NCBI GenBank assembly: GCA_032251435.1 | Contig: JAVVEH010000017.1 | Location: 1-64,000, forward strand | Length of the DNA: 64,000 nucleotides | Source of the DNA: JAVVEH01 sp032251435 | Lineage (GTDB): Bacteria; Verrucomicrobiota; Lentisphaeria; Oligosphaerales; MVZH01 | Direction: 5' to 3' | In this document: positions 8,025-17,552 of the stretch, piece by piece | How positions within the stretch are numbered: the first letter of the stretch is position 1 | Layout: every line of letters begins with the position of its first letter | Notes under the pieces: generated by a model | Databases searched by the model: none | What the model saw: only the letters and a program-made list of their open reading frames with translations | What the model was told of the DNA's origin: nothing | Made by a program: the position numbers and the translations under genes

Positions 8025-9464
8025 TTAATCCAACGCCGCTTTAAGGAGCTGGACCACCATCTGCGGATTGGCTTTGCCGCGGCTGGCTTTCATGACCTGG
8101 CCAACCAGGGATTGGATGGCTTTGGCATTGCCAGCCTGGTAGTCAGCGACGGGCTTGGGATTGTTGGCGATCACCGCGGCCACCATGCCTTCGATGGCGC
8201 CCGTGTCGGTGACTTGTTCCATGCCCTTTTCTTTGACGATTTCTTTCGGGGATTTATCACTGATCAGCATCTCGGCGAAAACCTGTTTCGCGATCTTTCC
8301 GCTAATGGTGTCGGCTTCGATCAAGGCGACGAGATCGGCCAAGTGTCCGGCGGAAACAGGGCTTTCCGTAATGGGCTTGCCTTCTTTACCCAGAACAGCC
8401 AGCAATTCGGTCTGGATCCAGTTGGCCACTGTTTTGGCGTTTTTAACCCCTTGGGCGGCCGCTTCAAAATAGTCGGCCAGGGCTTTGTCAGCGGTCAAAA
8501 CGTCCGCGTCGTATGGGGTGATGCCGAACTGCTCGACAAAGCGGTCACGGCGGCTCCAGGGGCATTCGGGAAGATCCGCCCGGATGGTGTCCAATTGGTC
8601 ATCGGTGACGGTGACCGGCATCAGGTCTGGGTCGGGAAAATACCTGTAGTCATGGGCGTTTTCCTTGGAGCGCATCACCGTGGTCATGCCCGCGTCGTCA
8701 TCCCAGCGCCGGGTCTCCTGATACAGAGGTTCGCCCGCTTCACAAGCGTCTATCTGGCGGTCAATCTCATAGTCGATGGACCGGTGAATGGCGCGGAAAC
8801 TGTTGAGATTTTTAAGTTCAATCTTAGTGCCCAATTTGGTTTCGCCCGCCGGCCGGACGGAAATGTTGACATCACAGCGCAGTTGCCCTTTTTCCATATC
8901 ACAGTCACTAATGCCGGCAAACTGCATGGCTTGCTTTAGAGCGGTCAGGTAGGCATAAGCCTCATCGGCTGTGTGCATGTCCGGTTCACTGACAATTTCC
9001 ATCAAGGGTGTGCCGGCCCGGTTGTAGTCGATGCCGCTGTACTTGCCCAGATGCGTGGATTTGGCGACGTCTTCCTCCAAGTGGATGCGGGTCAGCTTGA
9101 TGTTCCGGGGTGTCAACGGTTTGCCGGAGAAGCCTTTTCCTTCAATAGGTATTTCCCCGCCTTCACAGATGGGCAGATCATACTGCGAAATCTGGTAATT
9201 TTTCGGCATGTCGGGATAGTAGTAGTTTTTCCGGTCCCATTTGCTGTAACGGGCGATGGCGCAGCCGCAGGTCATGCCGGCGATAATGGTTTTGCGGATC
9301 GCCTCCGCGTTCATCACCGGCAGGGAGCCCGGATAGCCCAGACAAACCGGGCAGACGTTGGTGTTGGGCTCGTCGCCGGCGCCATTGCTGCAGCCGCAAA
9401 AAACCTTGGTCCGCGTGCGGACCTGAACATGAACTTCTAAACCGATGACTGCTTCGTATTTCAT
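8025..9464 (-). CDS. gatB: Asp-tRNA(Asn)/Glu-tRNA(Gln) amidotransferase subunit B
   Basis: GatB binds the misacylated tRNA and activates the side-chain carboxylate with ATP in the GatCAB complex. The start EAVIGLEVHVQ, the zinc-binding Cys set (FCGCSN and NVCPVCLGYPG), RIHLEEDVAKSTH, YNRAGTPLMEIVSEPD and the C-terminal YqeY/tail domain with VGQVMKASRGKANP are all diagnostic. Length of 479 is standard. It begins three bases after the gatA stop, as the last gene of aspS-gatC-gatA-gatB. Confidence 0.98.
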   Translation of the reverse strand: MKYEAVIGLEVHVQVRTRTKVFCGCSNGAGDEPNTNVCPVCLGYPGSLPVMNAEAIRKTIIAGMTCGCAIARYSKWDRKNYYYPDMPKNYQISQYDLPICEGGEIPIEGKGFSGKPLTPRNIKLTRIHLEEDVAKSTHLGKYSGIDYNRAGTPLMEIVSEPDMHTADEAYAYLTALKQAMQFAGISDCDMEKGQLRCDVNISVRPAGETKLGTKIELKNLNSFRAIHRSIDYEIDRQIDACEAGEPLYQETRRWDDDAGMTTVMRSKENAHDYRYFPDPDLMPVTVTDDQLDTIRADLPECPWSRRDRFVEQFGITPYDADVLTADKALADYFEAAAQGVKNAKTVANWIQTELLAVLGKEGKPITESPVSAGHLADLVALIEADTISGKIAKQVFAEMLISDKSPKEIVKEKGMEQVTDTGAIEGMVAAVIANNPKPVADYQAGNAKAIQSLVGQVMKASRGKANPQMVVQLLKAALD

Positions 9465-9467
9465 AAT

Positions 9468-10937
9468 CTAGAGTTCCGCCATTTTTCCGGCCAGCGGAGA
9501 CTGCTGTTCGAAAACCCGGGCCGCTTTTAAGATAGCGCTTTCGCCAAAGGCCGGTCCCAGTAATTGCATCCCGACAGGGAGCCCCCCGCGGGTCAAGGCG
9601 CAGGGGATGCTGATGCCGCAGATACCGGCCAAATTCACTGAAATGGTGTAAATGTCAGCCAGATACATGGTCAGTGGATCGGTGATCTCCCCAACCTTGA
9701 AAGCGGGAAAGGGCGATGCCGGCGCCAGGATGACATCGCAGCTTGTAAAGGCGTTGGTGTAGTCCTCACGGATGAGCGTGCGGACCTTTTGGGCCCGGTT
9801 GTAGTAGGCGTCGTAGTAGCCGCTGGACAGTACGTATGTGCCGAGAATGATCCGCCGTTTGACTTCCAGGCCAAAGCCTTTTTCCCGGGTTTTGCGGTAG
9901 GTGCTCAGCAAGTCGCCGGCCTCCTGATCCCGGGCCCCGTAGCGGATGCCGTCAAACCGGGCCAGATTGCTGCTGGCTTCAGCCGTGGCGATAATGTAGT
10001 AGGTGGCGACGGCGTATTTGGTGTGAGGCAGATCCACGGGAACGAGTTCGGCGCCCATGCCTTGATACGTCGCCGCCGCGTCTTCTATGGCTTGCCGGAC
10101 CTCAGGGGCAAGGCCTGTGACATCAAAAAACTCCCTGGGCATGCCGATCCGGAGACCCCGCGCGGATGCCGTGTCCAGTTGGGCCGCGTAATCTTCAACG
10201 GGCTGGTTGAGGCTGGTGGAATCCATGGGGTCGTGCCCGCTGAGGGTCTCCAGCAAGATCGCGGCGTCGCGGACATCCTTGGTCAAGGGCCCGATTTGAT
10301 CCAGGCTGGACGCATAGGCGACCAATCCGTAGCGGGAGACACGCCCGTACGTGGGTTTCAGCCCGACCACCCCGCAGAACGAGGCGGGCTGGCGGATACT
10401 GCCGCCGGTATCCGAGCCGAGAGCGGCGATGGCTTCTCCAGCCGCCACGGCCGCGGCGCTGCCGCCGCTGGAACCGCCGGGAACGCGGGTCAGATCCCAT
10501 GGGTTGGCGGTGGTCTTGAAGGCGCTGGTTTCCGTGGATGAGCCCATGGCGAACTCGTCCATGTTGGTTCTGCCGCAGGGAATGAATCCCCGGTCGAGCA
10601 GTTTCTGGACAGCGGTGGCGTTATAGGGTGACGTGAATCCCGCCAAAACGCGGGAGCCGCAGGCGCAGGGTTGGCCGTGAACAGCCATATTGTCCTTGAT
10701 GGCCAGCGGGATGCCGTCGTAGGGGCTCAGCTCTTGTCCCGCCGCCCGGCGTCGATCCGCGGTGTCCGCGGCGGCCAGGACGGTGTCTTTATCCAAATGG
10801 CTCAAGGCGTTCACCCGTGCCTCGACCGCGGCGATCCGGGCCAGAACCCTTTCGCACAGTTGGCGGGAAGTGGCCGCCCCGGATTTCAGGTGGCCGGCCG
10901 CCTCGTGAATGGTCATGTGGCATTGATCAGTCATCAC
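9468..10937 (-). CDS. gatA: Asp-tRNA(Asn)/Glu-tRNA(Gln) amidotransferase subunit A
   Basis: GatA is the amidase-signature subunit that frees ammonia from glutamine or asparagine. The Ser-cisSer-Lys catalytic set is visible: Lys in PLAIKDNMAV, Ser in VPGGSSGGSAAAVAAG, and Ser in GSDTGGSIRQPASFCG. The 489-residue length is normal. Its start overlaps the gatC stop by four bases (ATGA), indicating translational coupling. It works with GatB and GatC in the cytoplasm. Confidence 0.98.
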   Translation of the reverse strand: MMTDQCHMTIHEAAGHLKSGAATSRQLCERVLARIAAVEARVNALSHLDKDTVLAAADTADRRRAAGQELSPYDGIPLAIKDNMAVHGQPCACGSRVLAGFTSPYNATAVQKLLDRGFIPCGRTNMDEFAMGSSTETSAFKTTANPWDLTRVPGGSSGGSAAAVAAGEAIAALGSDTGGSIRQPASFCGVVGLKPTYGRVSRYGLVAYASSLDQIGPLTKDVRDAAILLETLSGHDPMDSTSLNQPVEDYAAQLDTASARGLRIGMPREFFDVTGLAPEVRQAIEDAAATYQGMGAELVPVDLPHTKYAVATYYIIATAEASSNLARFDGIRYGARDQEAGDLLSTYRKTREKGFGLEVKRRIILGTYVLSSGYYDAYYNRAQKVRTLIREDYTNAFTSCDVILAPASPFPAFKVGEITDPLTMYLADIYTISVNLAGICGISIPCALTRGGLPVGMQLLGPAFGESAILKAARVFEQQSPLAGKMAEL

Positions 10938-11254
10938 GCTCCCTCCTCCTCATCCGGCAGGATGGCGGGAACCCGGATACTGTCATCACCGATGGTGGCC
11001 GGGGCGTTCGCCAGAACCGCCTCGCGGGGCAGCGAGGGGCGGGGAATATCTTCCCGCAGCACGTTGACCACCGGGAAGGCGTGCGCGGTGGGGTCGATGC
11101 CCGCCACATCCACTTCCTGGAGGAGTTTCACGTAGCCGATGATATCGGCGATTTCTTTTTGGAACTGGGCGATCTCCTCATCGCTGAGGTCGATGCGGGC
11201 CAAATCGGCGATATAACGGACATCCAGTCCCTGATCGGTTGATTCTTTACTCAT
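10934..11254 (-). CDS. gatC: Asp-tRNA(Asn)/Glu-tRNA(Gln) amidotransferase subunit C
   Basis: This 106-residue protein has the GatC pattern: VRYIADLARIDLSDEEIAQFQ at the N-terminus (shown here as its first part), a middle YVKLLQEVDVAGIDPTAHA, and the late LREDIPRPSLPREAVLANAP. GatC stabilises GatA on GatB. It lies 43 bases downstream of aspS and overlaps gatA. GGAG lies 12 bases before the ATG. Confidence 0.96.
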   Translation of the reverse strand: MSKESTDQGLDVRYIADLARIDLSDEEIAQFQKEIADIIGYVKLLQEVDVAGIDPTAHAFPVVNVLREDIPRPSLPREAVLANAPATIGDDSIRVPAILPDEEEGA

Positions 11255-11297
11255 AAAATCTTTTTCTCCGTGTCCCCGTGTCTCCGCGCGAGCTTGA

Positions 11298-13082
11298 TTA
11301 ACTGTCTTTTTTCTGTGTGGCGATTTTAATCCCCAGTTCGCGGAGTTGTTTGGGAGAAACGGCGGAGGGCGCCTGCATCAGCAGATCCTCGGCTTTTTGG
11401 TTCATGGGAAAGGCGATCACTTCCCGGATGTTCTCCTCGCCGGCCAGCAGCATGACGATGCGGTCAATCCCGGGAGCGATGCCGCCATGTGGCGGCGCCC
11501 CGAATGTGAAGGCCTTGATCATGCCGCCGAATTTCTCATCGACGACGGAGCGGTCATAGCCGGCGATCTCAAAACTTTTATACATCACATCCGGCAGATG
11601 ATTCCGGATAGCGCCGCTGGAGAGTTCCACACCATCGCAGACGATGTCATATTGATACGCCAGAATGTCGAGCGGGTCTTTGGTCTTGAGCGCCTCCATC
11701 CCCCCTTGCGGCATGGAAAAGGGGTTGTGACTGAAGCCCACCTCGCCGGTGTCGCCGTCCAGTTCAAACATGGGGAAGTCCACCACCCAGCAAAACCGGA
11801 AAGCGCTTTCATCGATCAGATTCAGCCGTCGGCCTAATTCCGGAATGACGTGGCTGGCGATGGCGTTGGCTTGTTTAATTGTATCGGCGATAAAAAACAG
11901 CACATCCCCATCACCGACCCCGCACCGGCGCTTTAGTTCGTCAACGCGCGCGGTGTCCAGGTAATTGGCGATGGGGCTCTTGGCTTCCCCGTCGCTGAAA
12001 ACGATATATCCAAGCCCTTTGGCACCGGCGGTCTGGGCGAATGTGATCATGTTTTCATAAAAACGTTTGGGTGTGCTTTCAGCGATACCCTTAGCGGCGA
12101 TGGCGCGGACCGTCCCGGTCTTTTTCGCCGCGATGCCCGCGAAAGCGTTAAAATCACTGCCGGCGAAAACATCCGTCACGTCCACCATTTCCAGCGGATT
12201 ACGCAAGTCCGGTTTATCTGTGCCAAACCGGTCCATGGCTTCTGTGTAGGCAATGCGGGGAAAAGGTTTCGCGGCGATAGGTTTCTCGCCGAAGGTCTCA
12301 AACACGTCAATCAGGAGTTCTTCGACGGCGGAAAAAACGTCTTCCTGAGTGACAAAGCTCATTTCCATGTCCAGTTGATAAAACTCGCCGGGAGAGCGGT
12401 CCGCCCGGGCGTCCTCATCCCGGAAACAGGGGGCGATCTGGAAATATTTGTCGAACCCGGACACCATGAGCAACTGCTTGAATTGCTGGGGGGCTTGCGG
12501 AAGCGCGTAAAATTTTCCGGGATGAACCCGGCTGGGGACCAGGTAGTCGCGGGCGCCTTCCGGTGAGCTGGCGGTGAGAATGGGAGTCTGAAATTCATCA
12601 AATCCCATCGCGGTCATTTTTTGGCGGATGCGGGAAATGACCCTTGAGCGCAGCATGATGTTCTTGTGCATGCGGTTGCGCCGCAAGTCAAGAAACCGAT
12701 ACGTCAGTCGCAAGCGTTCAGATGTCGGCTCGTCCGTGTTAACCACCAAGGGCAGCGCTTCAGCCTTGCCCAGAATGTCAATCTGCTTGGCGGTGACTTC
12801 CACTTCGCCGGTGGGGATTTTATTGTTGTACGTGTCCGCATCCCGGGCGACAACTTGGCCGATCACACGGATCACGGTTTCGTTATGCAAATGGTGGGGA
12901 TCGATGGCGACGTGATTCTCCGGGTGAATCACGACTTGGGTGATGCCATAGTGGTCGCGCAGGTCAATGAAGGTGACACCGCCATGATCGCGGACACTGT
13001 GGATCCATCCGGACAGTTTAACGTCTGAATGAATGTCACTTTCGCGGATATCGTCGCATGTGTGCGTTCTGTACTCGTGCAC
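11298..13082 (-). CDS. aspS: Aspartyl-tRNA synthetase, bacterial type
   Basis: A class II synthetase of 594 residues with the N-terminal OB-fold anticodon domain (GWIHSVRDHGGVTFIDLRDH), motif 2 (FRDEDARADRSPGEF), the bacterial GAD insertion, and motif 3 (GIDRIVMLLAGEENIRE). It begins with GTG; GGAG lies seven bases upstream and there is no nearby ATG. Being in an operon with gatCAB suggests a non-discriminating enzyme that also charges tRNA(Asn) with aspartate for later amidation; that is inference. It is probably the first gene of the operon. Confidence 0.97.
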   Translation of the reverse strand: MHEYRTHTCDDIRESDIHSDVKLSGWIHSVRDHGGVTFIDLRDHYGITQVVIHPENHVAIDPHHLHNETVIRVIGQVVARDADTYNNKIPTGEVEVTAKQIDILGKAEALPLVVNTDEPTSERLRLTYRFLDLRRNRMHKNIMLRSRVISRIRQKMTAMGFDEFQTPILTASSPEGARDYLVPSRVHPGKFYALPQAPQQFKQLLMVSGFDKYFQIAPCFRDEDARADRSPGEFYQLDMEMSFVTQEDVFSAVEELLIDVFETFGEKPIAAKPFPRIAYTEAMDRFGTDKPDLRNPLEMVDVTDVFAGSDFNAFAGIAAKKTGTVRAIAAKGIAESTPKRFYENMITFAQTAGAKGLGYIVFSDGEAKSPIANYLDTARVDELKRRCGVGDGDVLFFIADTIKQANAIASHVIPELGRRLNLIDESAFRFCWVVDFPMFELDGDTGEVGFSHNPFSMPQGGMEALKTKDPLDILAYQYDIVCDGVELSSGAIRNHLPDVMYKSFEIAGYDRSVVDEKFGGMIKAFTFGAPPHGGIAPGIDRIVMLLAGEENIREVIAFPMNQKAEDLLMQAPSAVSPKQLRELGIKIATQKKDS

Positions 13083-13325
13083 TGGTAAGCTCCTGCCCGA
13101 CTGTTTGCTTCGCCCAAATCCCCGCGGGACATGTCACGGGTGGCAGGGCAATTAAAAAAGGACAAACGGTAATATACCGCCGGTCATGATTTTCTCTAAC
13201 CGCGCGAATGCGATTGCGACAATCGGGAAACAACCGGAAAAAGAAGGCCGGCCCGCGACACCGTCGCCTGGCTGGGCCGCTTCGATTGGCCCGGCGCGAA
13301 GTTATGCCGCGGCGGCGAGGGGAAT

Positions 13326-14219
13326 TTAATGATCTGACGGCGGCGGCGCCCAGCCGTTTGTTTGGGAAGACAGTTCCCGAATCCGTTCCTGTAAGGCCGT
13401 CTTGTTATCGCTCACGGCCAGGGCCCGTTGAAAAAAGGCGATCGCTTGTTCCCGGCGGCCCAAGTCCAGCATGCATTTGGCCCGATACACTTGAATCCTT
13501 TCCATGAGGGCGAATTCGGGGGGCGACAGATGCGGGGGATACGCTTCACCCTCTTCAAACTTTTTCCGCGCGGCCAGCCATTTTTTCTCGGCCGCCGCCA
13601 GCGCGGAGTCCGCGGCGGCGGGATCGGTTTCCATCAGTAATTCCCCTTTGGTCAATGCCAATTCAAAGGCCTCCGGGTTATGGGTGATTCCCTCGTCAAT
13701 GAGGGCGAGGGCCTTCGCGGGGGCGTTCACTTTCTCCGCCAACCAATAAGCGCCCACATCATATCCCTGAACATTATGGGGATCAAGCCGGGTGGCCAGA
13801 CGGAACCAGGGGAGCAATTCTTTGACCTCCCTGACCGTGCTCAAGTGCGTGTGACCGGCGGGCCGCGTGTTCAAGATAAGCCGCCGGTACCAGCCGGCGC
13901 CCGCGTAGTGATCGTCCCCGGTGGCCGCCGGCCGGGCGAGCGCCTCGTCATCAACATCCACCCCGTGTCCGCAATCGTCCGTGTGCTCATGATGATGCGC
14001 GTGGCCATGTAAATAATCGCAATTGTCGAGCATGACTCCGCCGTGAAAATAGCGGTCGGCCTTATGCAGCATCCGGGCGCTGATCAGCGCTCTGGATTCA
14101 CCGAATATCCGGGTGATCACATCCCCGCCGCCGACTGTTTGCCGCCGCCGGATGGTCACCAGGCGCTGTCCCCCCGCCAGGGTCCCAAGCCAAAGTAATA
14201 TGAATATCCATCGAATCAT
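13326..14219 (-). CDS. TPR-like protein with a histidine-rich segment
   Basis: I do not recognise a named family. The N-terminus (MIRWIFILLWLGTLAGG) is a signal peptide or membrane anchor, so the protein is likely periplasmic or membrane-bound. A short stretch at about 68-85 is very rich in His with Asp and Cys (LHGHAHHHEHTDDCGHG), suggestive of metal binding. The C-terminal 150 residues look like tetratricopeptide helices (alternating LATRLDPHN, ALIDEGITHNPEAFELAL, AIAFFQRAL). Its start codon overlaps the stop of the ABC permease by one base (TAATG), so it is very probably made with the exporter and may assist it. Confidence 0.6.
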   Translation of the reverse strand: MIRWIFILLWLGTLAGGQRLVTIRRRQTVGGGDVITRIFGESRALISARMLHKADRYFHGGVMLDNCDYLHGHAHHHEHTDDCGHGVDVDDEALARPAATGDDHYAGAGWYRRLILNTRPAGHTHLSTVREVKELLPWFRLATRLDPHNVQGYDVGAYWLAEKVNAPAKALALIDEGITHNPEAFELALTKGELLMETDPAAADSALAAAEKKWLAARKKFEEGEAYPPHLSPPEFALMERIQVYRAKCMLDLGRREQAIAFFQRALAVSDNKTALQERIRELSSQTNGWAPPPSDH

Positions 14220-14989
14220 TAATACTGTTTCCGCTTAAATAAACCGGCCGCCAGTCCCATGAAAACCGCGGAATACGCGGCACCGTACAGGAGAATGAAA
14301 AGAAAAACGCCCGCGGGAACAGGAGCGTGACTATGGATAACCCGGGCGCGCAGATCAAACAGCTCAAAGCGGGGGAGAACATATTCCAACCCGATTAATG
14401 GCGGGCGGAACAGGCCGGGCGCTTTGTTGATTAAATCGGGGAGATGGTCGCCGAATAAAAGCCCTCCAGCGATGATTAACAGGCAGGCGGTGATATTGGC
14501 TGAGGGGGTGAGGGCCAGCGACCCGCAGACCGTCATTGAGCAGGCCAGGGCGGCGAAGCAGGCGTGCAGAATGACGCTTTGCAACAGCACCGGCTCGATC
14601 CAAATCCCCGATTTCAAGCCGGCGATAACGATGTAACAGCCATAAAACATGGCCAGCGCCCCCCAACTGGCGATGATGCTGCCCAGTGTTTTGCCCAGCG
14701 CGATCTGGGCGCGGCTGACGGGTTTGGCCAACAGGGGCAGAATGGTTTTGCGCTGGGTCTCGTTGGGAATCTGACGGGCGCTGGTGGTGACGCAGATGAT
14801 GACTGAAAACCCCCAGACAAGCAGCAGGGCGACTTCGCGGATATAGCGCACCGCGCCCTCGATGCCGAAGGCGTTGACAACCGCCAGTGGAACGATGGCG
14901 ACGAGCGCCAGAACAATGGCGACATAAACGTCTTTCTTGCGAAACAGTTCCAACACGCTCAGTTTGGCGATGGCGAAAATCTTGCCCAT
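14219..14989 (-). CDS. ABC-2 type exporter permease
   Basis: The 256-residue protein has about six hydrophobic segments and a cytoplasmic loop with RQIPNETQRKTILPLLAKPVSR, a pattern of NosY/ABC-2 permeases where the rule of 'resist-return to cytoplasmic coupling helix' precedes the second membrane span. It pairs with the ATPase encoded immediately upstream, sharing the junction base at 14989. Substrate is not evident; relatives act in copper-enzyme maturation (NosFY), gliding or natrium export. Confidence 0.82.
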   Translation of the reverse strand: MGKIFAIAKLSVLELFRKKDVYVAIVLALVAIVPLAVVNAFGIEGAVRYIREVALLLVWGFSVIICVTTSARQIPNETQRKTILPLLAKPVSRAQIALGKTLGSIIASWGALAMFYGCYIVIAGLKSGIWIEPVLLQSVILHACFAALACSMTVCGSLALTPSANITACLLIIAGGLLFGDHLPDLINKAPGLFRPPLIGLEYVLPRFELFDLRARVIHSHAPVPAGVFLFILLYGAAYSAVFMGLAAGLFKRKQY

Positions 14990-15714
14990 TATTTTCCCTC
15001 CGAAATAATTTTCAGAAATTTTCGTTCCAAATTCTCACTGCCGTCTCCGGCCATGTCCCGGGTGGGACCATGCCAGCGGAGGCCCCCGTCGCAGAGAACG
15101 CCGACCCGGTCGCACATGATTTCGGCTTCACTCAGTTCATGGGAGGAAAAAAAGATGGTTTTTCCGTCTTTGCGCAGGTTTTCCAGAATGCCTCGCATCT
15201 GCGACCGGGCGATCGGGTCCAGCCCGGTCATGGGCTCATCCAAAATGAGGAGGGCGGGATCATGCAGGAGCGCTTGGCATAGTCCCGCCCGTTGCAGCAT
15301 GCCCTTGGAAAATTGCCGCAATGGCGTTTTCAGGCGGGTTTCCAGGCCCGTGAGCTGAGCCAGCTCCATAGTCCTGTCGTTGATTTTCTGGCGGGACATA
15401 CCGCAGAGGGCGCCGTAAAAGGACAACAGCTCGCCAATGGTGAGAAAATCATAGTAGTTGGCGACTTCAGGCAGATAGCCAATGGCCGCGCGGGTTTTCG
15501 GTTCCGCCGGTTTTCCGCCCAAAACCAGGAGATCTCCGGCGGTGGGCTTCATTAGGCCGAGAAGCAATTTGATTGTCGTGGTTTTCCCCGCGCCGTTGGG
15601 GCCGAGAAACCCGAATATTTCGCCCTGTTCGATGCTCAAAGACAGATCATGTAAGCCCTGATGACCATTCGGGTAGGTGAAACTTAAATGATGACAAACA
15701 ACCGCTTGAGTCAT
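14989..15714 (-). CDS. ABC transporter ATP-binding protein
   Basis: A CcmA/NosF-type ATPase: Walker A GPNGAGKTTTIK, Q-loop region GYLPEVANYYDFLT, signature FSKGMLQRAGL, Walker B LLILDEPMTGLDP, and switch His in FFSSHEL. The 241 residues make a single nucleotide-binding domain, so two copies would join the permease. It is transcribed with the permease and the His-rich TPR protein. Confidence 0.93.
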   Translation of the reverse strand: MTQAVVCHHLSFTYPNGHQGLHDLSLSIEQGEIFGFLGPNGAGKTTTIKLLLGLMKPTAGDLLVLGGKPAEPKTRAAIGYLPEVANYYDFLTIGELLSFYGALCGMSRQKINDRTMELAQLTGLETRLKTPLRQFSKGMLQRAGLCQALLHDPALLILDEPMTGLDPIARSQMRGILENLRKDGKTIFFSSHELSEAEIMCDRVGVLCDGGLRWHGPTRDMAGDGSENLERKFLKIISEGK

Positions 15715-15814
15715 GAACCATCTCCAAAAAAGAAAACCGCGCCGCGGACGACCGTGATTATGTCACCCATAACGAAGATTAAAATAACCGCGTTTCGCAA
15801 AATGACCACTTGAA

Positions 15815-17512
15815 CTACAAGGTGGCGGGGGTTTTCGTCCCGGTCAACTTCCCGCGGATAGCGGCCGCGTTTTCCGGCTCTTGCCGGAGAGCTTGAAGCC
15901 AGTAGAACCGGGCCAGCTCGCGGGCGCCGTTGGCCGCGAAGATGTCGCCGGCGTGATCCAAAATGACCGCGTCGGTGTCATCGCCGATGAGTTTTAAGCA
16001 ACGGGCCATGACGTATCCGGCCTCGGCCCAGCGCGCCTGCCGAAAATAGACCCAGGCCAGACTGTCCAGATAAGCGGCGTTTTCCGGTTCTTGTGACAGG
16101 GCGCGCAGAATGAGGGTTTCCGCCTCGTCAAGACGCTTCCCCATGTCCGCCAAGGTATAGCCAAGATAGTTCGCCGCCAGCGGACTCTCCGGATCCGTCT
16201 TCACCGCTTTTTCCGCCAAGGCGGCGGCCTTTTCTCCGTCGCCAAGACCATCCTGTATTGTGGCCCCAAGCAATAAATAGCTGACTGATTCCCCCTTATC
16301 CCGGCGCCCGCGCCCGGCGGGTTCGCCCGCTTTTTCCCATGCGGTTTCAGCCTCCCGCCAGCGCTTCAAAGCACCGAAGGCGCGGGCTTGGCGCAGGCGC
16401 ATGTCCGCGGTAAGGTCGGGAAAGGTGTTCAAAACCGCCAGAGCCTCCTCAGGCTTTCCGGCGAATTGGAGCACCGCCGCGTAGGCGGAACAGATGGGCG
16501 CGTTGTTTGGCGCCTGTTTCATGGCTTGCCCGTAAGCCGTTTGCGTAAAAAGAAGGTCACCGGCCCGGAGCGCCGCCTGGCCGATCAGGATGAGCGTGGG
16601 GAGATCGGCTATCTCTTCCACATTGAGCGCCCGGAGTTGTTCGCGGGCGCCCGCGCCGTCGCCGCCACGGGCCAGATGTTCGGCCCGCCGGGTGAGGAGG
16701 ATGATCCGGTCGTCCGGGAAATAGTCTGCGGCTTTTTTCAACACACGGGCGGCGGCTATGTGCTCGCCATGATCGTGTAACAGATCCGTTAATGTGTCAC
16801 AGCTCTTGAGACTTTCACCGGAACCGTATGATTCCGCCGCCCGGAGCGCCTGCTTGAGCGCCTGCTGTTGATGCCGCTCGCCCGCCCGCCGCCGCCCGTT
16901 CACACTCGCCCGGGAAGCCATGCCCTCGTGGTAAAGAGCGCCGACAAAATCAATGACAAAGTGATCCCTGAGCGCCGTCGTCCGGCGGGCTTTTTTGAGC
17001 AGCGCGGGAATTTTCCTCTGTTGACCGGAGCCCCAGTAAAACGCCGACAACTCCCGGACCACAAACGGCTCATAGTGTTTCAAGTCATAAAAGACATGCT
17101 CGAAGACAGCCGCGCCTTCCGCGGGCATGTCCGCCCGTCGGCACATCAACCCGAGAAGCACGTGCAGGGATAACGCCTCCGGATTCTCCTCGGCGATGGC
17201 AGACAACATACCCACCAGTCCGGTGAAATCTCCCCGCCTGAGATAAGGAACGGCGGCGTGGTGGAGCAGACCCTTTGAGTCGGGCCATTCGCGTAAGGCT
17301 TTCTCCAAGTACGCTTGAGATGTCTCGGGAGAGGCGCCCCCGTACGCTAAAAAAACGCTCCGGGCGAAATGCCCGAGAGCGTTTGATATCTGTATATTTT
17401 CCTCATCCAAGCACAAATCGTCAGTGACGGCTGTGGCGTTGATGACACCGGACAACGCGGAAAACGCGAACAGTGTGAACCAACACAGGATGATGACGGA
17501 AAAGCGGTCCAT
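15815..17512 (-). CDS. Exported tetratricopeptide-repeat protein
   Basis: After a hydrophobic N-terminus (MDRFSVIILCWFTLFAF) almost the whole chain is made of TPR-like helix pairs, for example LHHAAVPYLRRGDFTGLVG, APICSAYAAVLQFAGKPEEALAVL and SPLAANYLGYTLADMGKRLDEAETLI. The last part strongly resembles the bacterial TPR proteins whose repeats read NYLGY..D.G..L..A. It is probably a periplasmic or outer-membrane-associated scaffold. The start is uncertain: ATG 17512 gives a good signal peptide, while a TTG four codons upstream (17524) has GGAAAGG too close. It is about 100 bases upstream of the ABC ATPase on the same strand. Confidence 0.75.
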   Translation of the reverse strand: MDRFSVIILCWFTLFAFSALSGVINATAVTDDLCLDEENIQISNALGHFARSVFLAYGGASPETSQAYLEKALREWPDSKGLLHHAAVPYLRRGDFTGLVGMLSAIAEENPEALSLHVLLGLMCRRADMPAEGAAVFEHVFYDLKHYEPFVVRELSAFYWGSGQQRKIPALLKKARRTTALRDHFVIDFVGALYHEGMASRASVNGRRRAGERHQQQALKQALRAAESYGSGESLKSCDTLTDLLHDHGEHIAAARVLKKAADYFPDDRIILLTRRAEHLARGGDGAGAREQLRALNVEEIADLPTLILIGQAALRAGDLLFTQTAYGQAMKQAPNNAPICSAYAAVLQFAGKPEEALAVLNTFPDLTADMRLRQARAFGALKRWREAETAWEKAGEPAGRGRRDKGESVSYLLLGATIQDGLGDGEKAAALAEKAVKTDPESPLAANYLGYTLADMGKRLDEAETLILRALSQEPENAAYLDSLAWVYFRQARWAEAGYVMARCLKLIGDDTDAVILDHAGDIFAANGARELARFYWLQALRQEPENAAAIRGKLTGTKTPATL

Positions 17513-17552
17513 TCCGTATGCCAAAGCCTTTCCAGCATGCGGACGGATGCCG

